A stretch of DNA of 64,000 nt, taken from contig NZ_CP032317.1 of assembly GCF_003574965.1 (NCBI RefSeq), positions 3,038,001-3,102,000 of the forward strand. The letters are read 5' to 3'. Positions 58,095 through 64,000 of the stretch are shown one piece after another. Numbering within the stretch: position 1 is the stretch's first letter; each line of letters opens with the position of its first letter. The stretch comes from Hymenobacter oligotrophus (GTDB lineage: Bacteria; Bacteroidota; Bacteroidia; Cytophagales; Hymenobacteraceae). Under the pieces are notes generated by a model. The model was not told where the DNA came from, did not search any database, and saw nothing but the letters and a program-made list of their open reading frames with translations. The position numbers and the translations under genes are program-made.

Positions 58095-59702
58095 TTAGGC
58101 CTGCGGGTTGGTAAGCACCGGCGTATCGTAGCCGGGGTTTTCCATTACAGCGGCCACGTGTGTGTCGTCGTCGTCGCGCACGCGCAGGGTAAGTAGCCCG
58201 GCCAGCAACATGCTGGCGCCACCTAGGGCCAGCGTATTCAGGGTGTTGCCCTGAAAGATGTTGACCGTGAAGTAGCCCAAGATGGTGGCGGCCACAATCT
58301 GCGGAATCACGATGAAGAAGTTGAACACGCCCATGTAGTAGCCCATGCGGTTGGCGGGCAGCGAGCCGGCCAAGATGGCGTAGGGCATCGAAAGGATGCT
58401 GGCCCAGGCAATGCCCACCAGCCCCATCGACACGATGATGTAGTCGGGGTTGGTGATAAACTTAAGCGAAATCAGCCCCAAGCCACCCAGCAGCAAGCAC
58501 AGCATGTGGGTGCGGCGGCGGCTGGTGCGGGCGGCAATCAGCGGAATAATAAAGGCAAACACGGCGGCCACGCCGTTGCGCACCGAGGAGCACAGGCTCA
58601 GCCAGTCGGCGCCGTCGTTGTATTGCTGCTGCACGCGCTTGGTGGTGGCCAGCTCGTCGGGGGTGAGTTGGCCTTTGGAAGCGGCGTAGTTAGCCATGTT
58701 CAGCGTGATGACCTTATCGGTGCTGCCCGTCTGAAAACGCTCAATCTCCTGGATGTCTTGCTGCAGGCCGGCCACTTCTTTGCTGCCGCCGTTGGCCTGC
58801 GCTGCAATCTGGCTTTTCAGCTTTTGGTACAGCGGCGCATCCACGCGCATGTTGTAGATGTTGCTGGTAACGGCGTTGGTGGAGTAAATCCACATCGAAA
58901 ACAGCGCAAACCAGGTGAAGAACTGCACCACAGCCAGCTGCTTCATGGCCGCCGGCATCTGAAAAATACCGGCAAACGACTCGCGCAAACCGTCCCACAT
59001 GCCCACCTTGGCGTTTTCGGCCCTAAAGGCTTCCATGTCTTCGGGCGGCGTTTCGGTGCTGGTGAACACCGTGTAGAGCACCGACAGCAGGAAAGCCGCT
59101 GCTCCTACGTAAAAAGCCCACTTTACCGAAGGCGGAATTTCGCCGGCCGGGGCCGTATTACTCATGCCCAACCAATTGGTGAACACCCACGGCAGCAAAG
59201 CCGCAATTACCGACCCCACCCCGATAAAGAAACTCTGCATAGCAAAGCCGGTAGTGCGCTGCTCCGAAGGCAGCTTATCGCCCACAAACGCCCGAAACGG
59301 CTCCATCGAGATGTTGATGGAGGCATCCATAATCCAAAGCAGGCCGCCGGCCATCCAGAGCGCGGGCGAGTTGGGCATCAGGATAAGCGCCAAGCTGGCC
59401 AGCAACGCCCCGATGAGGAAGAAGGGCCGACGCCGGCCAAAGCGCGGGCTCCAGGTGCGGTCGGAGAGGTAGCCGATAATGGGCTGCACCAGCAGGCCGG
59501 TTACGGGCGCCGCAATCCACAGAATCGGAATTTCGTCCTTGTTGGCACCTAGGGTTTCGAAAATGCGGCTCACGTTGGAGTTCTGCAGCTCGAAGCCAAA
59601 CTGAATGCCGAGGAAGCCGAAGCTCATGTTCCAGATTTGCCAGAAGCTCAGGCGCGGCTTCTTCTGGGTACCGGCGGGTGATGGGGCCGAAACGGTTGCC
59701 AT
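58095..59702 (-). CDS. MFS sugar transporter, probably maltose/maltodextrin
   Basis: 535 residues, 12 TM predicted, with a large cytoplasmic loop of about 90 residues between the halves (SQIAAQANGGSKEVAGLQQD and beyond). The GPH/SLC45-like features are seen: WIAAPVTGLLVQPIIGYLSD, RTWSPRFGRRRPFFLIGALL, then MDASINISMEPFRAFVGDKL. Homologues are adjacent to GH13 enzymes and import maltose or sucrose. It is last in a run of minus-strand maltodextrin genes: GH13 (62992-64000), SDR, GH13 (59786-61645), then this gene 83 bp on. Confidence 0.9.
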   Translation of the reverse strand: MATVSAPSPAGTQKKPRLSFWQIWNMSFGFLGIQFGFELQNSNVSRIFETLGANKDEIPILWIAAPVTGLLVQPIIGYLSDRTWSPRFGRRRPFFLIGALLASLALILMPNSPALWMAGGLLWIMDASINISMEPFRAFVGDKLPSEQRTTGFAMQSFFIGVGSVIAALLPWVFTNWLGMSNTAPAGEIPPSVKWAFYVGAAAFLLSVLYTVFTSTETPPEDMEAFRAENAKVGMWDGLRESFAGIFQMPAAMKQLAVVQFFTWFALFSMWIYSTNAVTSNIYNMRVDAPLYQKLKSQIAAQANGGSKEVAGLQQDIQEIERFQTGSTDKVITLNMANYAASKGQLTPDELATTKRVQQQYNDGADWLSLCSSVRNGVAAVFAFIIPLIAARTSRRRTHMLCLLLGGLGLISLKFITNPDYIIVSMGLVGIAWASILSMPYAILAGSLPANRMGYYMGVFNFFIVIPQIVAATILGYFTVNIFQGNTLNTLALGGASMLLAGLLTLRVRDDDDTHVAAVMENPGYDTPVLTNPQA

Positions 59703-59785
59703 ACAGGGAATGCGGAAAGGGAGGTTGGGTGATGGGGCAACAGTCGACGCAGAAACATGCTACGCGGCGCCTGTTGGCGCATCAC

Positions 59786-61645
59786 TTATTTCAGCGGTTC
59801 GATTTCGAGTACCACGGCCGAGAGGGGCGGCAGCGTAACGCGCGAGGTGTTGCTTACGGCGCGGCCGTTCAGCACATCGGTGTACGTAAACTGGTTGCGC
59901 AAGGGGTCGAGGCCCATCAGCTTCCAAGCCGCGGGCGACACCTTGAGGGTAGGCACGTAGGTTTGGGTGGCGCTGAAGTTGACGACCACCAGCACGCGCT
60001 TGTTGTCGGTGTAGCGCAGGTAGGCGTACAGGTCTTTGTCGTTGTACTCCTTGGCGAGGTTGTTGGCGTCCTGCAGCTCGTAGAAGCGGCCGCGGCGCAG
60101 CGCCTCGTGCGAGCTGCACAGGTTGAGCAAGCGGCTGTAAAAGTCGCGTAGCTGCTTTTGCTGCAGGCTCAGCTTGCCGCCGTCGAACTTGCCGCCGTTC
60201 AGCCATTTTTGGTGCTCGGGCACGCCCCAGTAATCGAAAATGGTGGTGCGGCCGTCTTCGCCCGAGAAGCCTTCGGCTCCGCGGCCCGGCTCGCCTACCT
60301 CCTGCCCAAAGTAAATCATGACGGGGCCCGAACCTAGGGTGGCCGATACCGTCATGGCCGGAATGGCGCGCAGCGGGTCGCCGGCAAAATCCTTGGAGGC
60401 AATGCGTTGCTCGTCGTGGTTTTCGAGGAAGCGCAGCATGTTGGAGGAGAAGCCCCGGCTTTCCTCGCTCCACACCTTGGTAATGTCCTCGGTTTTGCCC
60501 TCGCCGCGCATCAGGCGGCGCAGGCCGTCGTAGAGGCCTACCTTGTCGTAGAGAAAATCGAACTTGCCTTGCTCCAGGTACTTGCGGTACTCTTTGGGGT
60601 TGTAGGCTTCGGCCAGGAAGATGATGTCGGGCTTCACCTTTTTCACCTCCGGTATAACCCAGGCCCAAAAATCCACGGGCACCATTTCGGCTACGTCGCA
60701 GCGAAAACCGTCGACGTCTTTTTTGGCCCAGTACACCAGAATGTCGCGCATCTTCAGCCACGTATCGGGCACGGGCTCGAAGTACGTTTTGCGGCCGTTC
60801 TGGTAATCCACGCCGTAGTTCAGCTTGGTGGTTTCAAACCAGTCGTCGATTTTGGGCGCTTCCGAAAACACGTCGTTGCCAGTAGCTTTGGCCGGAGTTT
60901 CGGTGTACTTGCCGTCCTCTTTGGGCCCTTTGATGGCGGCACCTAGGGGGTCGTTGCCTTTGGGCACCACCAGGCTTTTGCCGGGCAGGTAGTAAAAGTT
61001 GTTGCTGGGGGCAAAGGCCTTGGTTTTGTCGTCCTTCTGGCCTAGGTCAACCACGCCGGCGGGCTTGGCATCCGACTTATAGCTGCGGGCTACGTGGTTC
61101 GGAATGAAGTCGATGAGCAGCTTGAGGCCGTTTTTGTGGGTGCGCTGCACCAGGGCTTCAAACTCCTGCATGCGCTTTTTGGGGTCCACGGCCAGGTCGG
61201 GGTCTACGTCGTAGTAGTCCTTCACGGCGTAGGGCGAGCCGGCGCGGCCTTTCACCACGTCGGCGTCGTCGAGGGCAATGCCCAGCTTGCTGTAGTCGGC
61301 CATGGTGGCGTGCTCCAGCACGCCGGTGTACCACACGTGCGAAGCGCCCAGCTTTTTCAGCTCCTGCAGCGCTTTGTCGTTGATGTCGTTGAACTTGCCC
61401 ACGCCGTTTTCGGCCGCCGAGCCGAAGGGCTTGTTGGTGGTTTTCTGGTTCCCGAACAGGCGCACCATCATTTGGTAAATGACGAGCTTGTTATCCTTCG
61501 GTACTTCGTCGGTGGTGTTGGGGTCGGCGGCTAGGTCGGCTACGGAGTCCACGGGCAAAGGGGCCGGGGGCGTGTGTGGGTACAAGGTAAAAGAAGCCAG
61601 CCCTAGGCTTAGCGCGGTGGCTGACAAGAGTAAAGAGCTTCGCAT
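59786..61645 (-). CDS. GH13 alpha-amylase family enzyme, secreted
   Basis: 619 residues from the ATG at 61645 (MRSSLLLSATALSLGLASFT), a signal peptide. GH13 conserved regions: I LLIDFIPNHV, II DGFRCDVAEM (catalytic Asp nucleophile), III IIFLAEAYNP (acid/base Glu), IV FLENHDEQRI. A C-terminal all-beta domain follows (DLYAYLRYTDNKRVLVVVNF). It hydrolyses alpha-1,4-glucans. Unusually long loop segments before region II (for example GKYTETPAKATGNDVFSEAP) suggest altered substrate shape. Export and the MFS neighbour suggest periplasmic release of sugars that are then imported. Confidence 0.95.
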   Translation of the reverse strand: MRSSLLLSATALSLGLASFTLYPHTPPAPLPVDSVADLAADPNTTDEVPKDNKLVIYQMMVRLFGNQKTTNKPFGSAAENGVGKFNDINDKALQELKKLGASHVWYTGVLEHATMADYSKLGIALDDADVVKGRAGSPYAVKDYYDVDPDLAVDPKKRMQEFEALVQRTHKNGLKLLIDFIPNHVARSYKSDAKPAGVVDLGQKDDKTKAFAPSNNFYYLPGKSLVVPKGNDPLGAAIKGPKEDGKYTETPAKATGNDVFSEAPKIDDWFETTKLNYGVDYQNGRKTYFEPVPDTWLKMRDILVYWAKKDVDGFRCDVAEMVPVDFWAWVIPEVKKVKPDIIFLAEAYNPKEYRKYLEQGKFDFLYDKVGLYDGLRRLMRGEGKTEDITKVWSEESRGFSSNMLRFLENHDEQRIASKDFAGDPLRAIPAMTVSATLGSGPVMIYFGQEVGEPGRGAEGFSGEDGRTTIFDYWGVPEHQKWLNGGKFDGGKLSLQQKQLRDFYSRLLNLCSSHEALRRGRFYELQDANNLAKEYNDKDLYAYLRYTDNKRVLVVVNFSATQTYVPTLKVSPAAWKLMGLDPLRNQFTYTDVLNGRAVSNTSRVTLPPLSAVVLEIEPLK

Positions 61646-61784
61646 AAGGCTTAAAGTTAGGAACCCGGGGGCTTGGGGGCTCAGGGTGCGGGGTTTTTCT
61701 TGCTGAATACTTTCGGCTGGCCTTGCCGGTGCGGGCCAGAGGCCAGTGAAACGCTCCAAGTTTCCCGAGCTCCCAAACCCGGGT

Positions 61785-62492
61785 TTACCACTCCTGCGTG
61801 GTGGGGTGCAGCATCAACTCGTCGATTACGACGTGGGCCGGCGCCTCCAACACGTAGCGTACGGCCTGGGCCACATCGAGGGGTTGCAGATGCGTCAGCT
61901 GCTTTTCGGGGGCTCCGGGGCGCGCGTCGTTGAAGTGCGTATCAACCAGCCCGGGGTAAATCACGCTCACCTTGATGCCGTGCGGGCGCACCTCCTTGCG
62001 CAGCGCATCGAGCACGGCGTGTTGGGCGTACTTGCTGGCGCCGTAGGCGGTGCCGTGCGCAAAAGTGCGCTTGCTCACGTCGGAGGCAATGCCCACGATG
62101 TGGCCGCGGCGCTGCTCCTTAAAGTGCGGCAACGCGGCTTTGCAGAGCAGGAAGGTGCCCTTCACGTTCACATCGAACATCCGGTCCCACTCGGCTTCCT
62201 CAAAGTTTTCGAGCAGGTTAAACGAGCCGACGCCGGCGTTGCACACCACCATATCGAGACGGCCGTAGCGGTTCAGGGCCTCGGCTACCACCAGTTGCGC
62301 GTCGGCCTCTTGGCTTACGTCGGCCACCACGGGCAAGCCGTTGGTTTTGTGGGCCACTTCCAGCAGGTCGTCTTCGGAGCGGGCTACCAGCACTACCTGG
62401 GCGCCCTGCAGGGCCAGCAACGTGGCAATGGCCCGCCCAATGCCGCGGCTGGCCCCGGTTACAATGGCTACTTGGTTGGTTAGGTCGGTCAT
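61785..62492 (-). CDS. Short-chain dehydrogenase/reductase
   Basis: 235 residues from the ATG at 62492; a frame extending to 62558 only translates the repeat arm of the neighbouring element. NAD(P)-binding TGASRGIG near residue 12, NAG (VVCNAGVG), the catalytic Ser in IASDVSKR and YGASK (Tyr-Lys) are all in place. Classical SDR length. Substrate unknown; it sits inside the maltodextrin cluster, 139 bp upstream of a GH13 gene. The gap upstream of its start codon (62493-62523) is the left arm of a mobile-like element. Confidence 0.93.
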   Translation of the reverse strand: MTDLTNQVAIVTGASRGIGRAIATLLALQGAQVVLVARSEDDLLEVAHKTNGLPVVADVSQEADAQLVVAEALNRYGRLDMVVCNAGVGSFNLLENFEEAEWDRMFDVNVKGTFLLCKAALPHFKEQRRGHIVGIASDVSKRTFAHGTAYGASKYAQHAVLDALRKEVRPHGIKVSVIYPGLVDTHFNDARPGAPEKQLTHLQPLDVAQAVRYVLEAPAHVVIDELMLHPTTQEW

Positions 62493-62500
62493 CGTGTTAT

Positions 62501-62974
62501 TTCTCGCTGAGGTTCGCTGAGGTTTACGCCGAGGTTCGCGGAGAATCTTGCAGGCCATTTACGATACGCACGATTCCTTCTTTGACGTGCACCACGCTGA
62601 AATTCATCAACAGGCCAAGCTTGCAGTCCGAAAGTTTCAGGTACGTGAGCAATTGTTTGTGGTGCACATCCAGCAAAGCATCTACCGATTTGATTTCAAC
62701 GATAACCCGATTATGCACCAGCAGGTCGAGTCGAAAACCTACGTCCATCCGCTGTCCTTCGTACACCATCGGCAACGGCACTTGGGTTTTCACCTCGTAG
62801 CCCAACAGGCGAAGCTCATAGGCCAAGGCCACCTCGTATACCGATTCGAGCAAGCTCGGACATAGGGCCGTATGCACCTTAAAGGCAGCCTTGCGGATGT
62901 TGAAAGAAATATCGTTTTCGTGCATAAAAGCTCAGCGAACCTCTGCGCTTTACCTCCGCGAACCTCAGCGAGAA
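62501..62974. mobile_element. GxxExxY gene bounded by inverted degenerate repeat arms
   Basis: Left arm 62501-62549 and right arm 62931-62974 are inverted copies beginning with the same 17 bp (TTCTCGCTGAGGTTCGC). Each arm is three or four degenerate units of 10-12 bp containing GAGGTTCGC or GAGGT. Between them lies only the 133-codon gene. The element starts 8 bp from the SDR start codon and ends 17 bp from the stop of the GH13 gene. I see no target-site duplication. Whether it moves is inference. Confidence 0.6.
62524..62925 (-). CDS. GxxExxY protein (PDDEXK_3 nuclease fold)
   Basis: 133 residues. The family-naming motif is SLLESVY here (Gly replaced by Ser) in ALCPSLLESVYEVALAYELR. The nuclease-fold triad is kept: Asp in RLDLLV, ExK as VEIKSV, then QLLTYL. 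The end KLGLLMNFSVVHVKEGIVRI is typical. These proteins are common in Bacteroidota and have no proven function; the fold predicts DNA or RNA cleavage. The start codon is 5 bp from the right repeat arm and the stop is inside the left arm, so the gene and repeats form one unit. Confidence 0.9.
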   Translation of the reverse strand: MHENDISFNIRKAAFKVHTALCPSLLESVYEVALAYELRLLGYEVKTQVPLPMVYEGQRMDVGFRLDLLVHNRVIVEIKSVDALLDVHHKQLLTYLKLSDCKLGLLMNFSVVHVKEGIVRIVNGLQDSPRTSA

Positions 62975-62991
62975 AAATCCTAGGTCAACGA

Positions 62992-64000
62992 TTACTTCTT
63001 CAGCTCCAGCACCCAGGCCGTGTAGGCGGGCACTTTCAGCGAGGCCAGGTTATCGAGCGAGGTGCCGGTAATTACCTCCTGCGCCGACTTGTAGCCTTGC
63101 ATGCGCTCGGCAAAGCGGGCGGTTTCCACGGTTTTGGCCTCTTTGCTGGCGTTCATCACCACCATCACGGTTTCGCCCTGCTCGTTGTAGCGGAAGTAAG
63201 TGTACACGCCGTTGTCGGGGATGAAGTGCATGTACTTGCCGGTGTGCAGCACGGGGTGCGTGCGGCGGTAGTTGGCCAAGCGGCTTACGTACTCGAAAGC
63301 GGCGTTTTGCTGCTCGTTGCGGCCGGCTTTGGTAAAGGCATTGTTCTTGTCGCCGGCCCAGCCGCCGGGGAAATCCTCGCGCACTTTGCCATCGGGGTTG
63401 GAGTAGTTCTTCATCAGCACCTCGGTGCCGTAGTACAGCTGCGGCGTGCCGCGCGTGGTGAGCAGCCAGGCAATGCCCATCTTGTACTTCTGGAAGTCTT
63501 CGCCCACCACCGAGAAGAAGCGGCTCACGTCGTGGTTGTCGAGGAACACCACGTTGCGCTGTGGGTCTTCGTACATCCAGTCGGTTTGCATGGTGTAGTA
63601 CAGCTTGTTGATGCCTTCCGTCCAGCCGGCGTCGCGCGTCAGGCCTTCGTTGATGGCGTATTGCAGCTGAAAATCGAGCACGCCGGGCATGTTGCTTTTG
63701 AAGCCCTGCACCTCCGGAAAGATGTTGCGCGCGAAGTAGGCCTGCTGCCCGGTGCCTTGCACCCAGGTTTCGGCAAACATCCCTAGGTTGGGGTACTCGT
63801 CGAGGATGGCCTTGCCCCAGTCCATCAGAAACTTGCGGTCCGAGTACGTGTAGGTATCCACGCGGTAGCCGTCGAGGCCGGTGTACTCTACCCACCACAG
63901 GAAGTTCTGGATGAGGTAGCGCGACACCTGCGGGTTGCTCTGGTTCAGGTCGGCCATGTGCTTATCAAACCACCCTTCGCCAAACTGCTTGCGGTCGGCA
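62992..64000 (-). CDS. GH13 glycosidase (neopullulanase/SusA-like), N-terminus outside window
   Basis: 335 residues of the C-terminal part; the frame is open to the window end. GH13 region II is YTGLDGYRVDTYTYSDRKFL (nucleophile Asp), III NLGMFAETWVQGTG (Glu), IV VVFLDNHDVSRFF. The MADLNQSNPQVSRYLIQNFL stretch before region II matches cyclomaltodextrinase/neopullulanase (SusA) relatives. The C-terminal domain ends PAYTAWVLELKK. It is the first visible gene of the minus-strand maltodextrin cluster, and the GxxExxY element sits between it and the SDR. Confidence 0.93.
   Translation of the reverse strand, partial: ADRKQFGEGWFDKHMADLNQSNPQVSRYLIQNFLWWVEYTGLDGYRVDTYTYSDRKFLMDWGKAILDEYPNLGMFAETWVQGTGQQAYFARNIFPEVQGFKSNMPGVLDFQLQYAINEGLTRDAGWTEGINKLYYTMQTDWMYEDPQRNVVFLDNHDVSRFFSVVGEDFQKYKMGIAWLLTTRGTPQLYYGTEVLMKNYSNPDGKVREDFPGGWAGDKNNAFTKAGRNEQQNAAFEYVSRLANYRRTHPVLHTGKYMHFIPDNGVYTYFRYNEQGETVMVVMNASKEAKTVETARFAERMQGYKSAQEVITGTSLDNLASLKVPAYTAWVLELKK

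Noticed and set aside
62493-62558. 22-residue N-terminal extension of the SDR
   Set aside because: It translates the left repeat arm of the element; the SDR fold begins at MTDLTNQ.
1-64000. tRNA, rRNA or riboswitch
   Set aside because: I found no T-loop-like GGTTCGAATCC pattern within a cloverleaf, no rRNA-like conserved tract, and no riboswitch core such as the THI or cobalamin box; a covariance-model search would be decisive.
1-64000. Prophage, transposase-bearing IS element or plasmid origin
   Set aside because: No phage structural gene, DDE transposase, integrase or Rep protein appears; composition is even except for small AT-rich gaps.

Overview
The window looks like chromosomal DNA of a high-GC member of the Bacteroidota, most likely Hymenobacter or a close relative in the Cytophagales. 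Several features point that way. Starts lack good Shine-Dalgarno sequences, and some genes carry the Bacteroidota -7 element TANNTTTG just before the start codon. Many gene families here are typical of the phylum (DUF4783 beside nadC, DUF5777, YcxB-like, CarboxypepD_reg domains, SusA-like GH13, GxxExxY). The genus is inferred from overall resemblance. I saw no rRNA or tRNA gene, CRISPR array, prophage, or complete insertion sequence with a transposase.

Layout: 1-4.4 kb holds a tandem pair of M13 metallopeptidases, the first cut by the window edge, and a small secreted protein. 4.4-12.4 kb is mixed metabolism: an old-yellow-enzyme oxidoreductase, a pirin, a serine hydrolase, a lone SUKH-3 immunity-type protein, a GNAT, a TetA-like exporter and a VOC protein. 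12.5-18.8 kb has a stress and envelope group: two Hsp20-type proteins and CbpA, with a GH25 muramidase and an RlpA-like protein between them. 19-26.7 kb carries a ZIP transporter, a methyltransferase, nadC with DUF4783, gpmI, several lipoproteins and YjbQ. 26.8-35.2 kb has a beta-helix lipoprotein, fumC and a probable periplasmic redox set (truncated globin, HMA-like protein, mono-haem c-type lipoprotein, YceI, DUF5777 barrel, CHRD protein), then dodecin. 35.3-39.8 kb is an ECF sigma / anti-sigma-TonB pair divergent from a vWA protein. 40-57.5 kb has a TPR protein, an acyltransferase, a metallophosphoesterase, a two-component pair whose regulator is fused to a thioredoxin-reductase-like flavoprotein, radA, a cysteine-less TlpA-like protein, a radical SAM/SPASM enzyme, an M16 protease and a GT2. 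58-64 kb is a maltodextrin-use cluster (MFS transporter, two GH13 enzymes, an SDR).

Most unusual signals: (1) A 474-bp element at 62501-62974 has inverted termini made of degenerate GAGGTTCGC-type units and carries only a GxxExxY nuclease-fold gene; it fills the gap inside the maltodextrin cluster. (2) Three other gaps (21.9, 26.7 and 46.2 kb) are filled by inverted arrays of heptamers, each locus with its own heptamer, ending within about 20 bp of a start codon. They may be gene-less relatives of the first element. (3) The palindrome CCTAGG occurs about 89 times by my reading, several times more than expected, and is often extended to CACCTAGGGC. (4) Several proteins keep a fold but have lost catalytic residues: a hydrolase without Ser and His, a TlpA-like protein without Cys, and a TrxR-like protein without CxxC. 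(5) Three dispersed genes encode one small, unrecognised protein family. (6) Two identical-format 14-bp palindromes lie upstream of dodecin.
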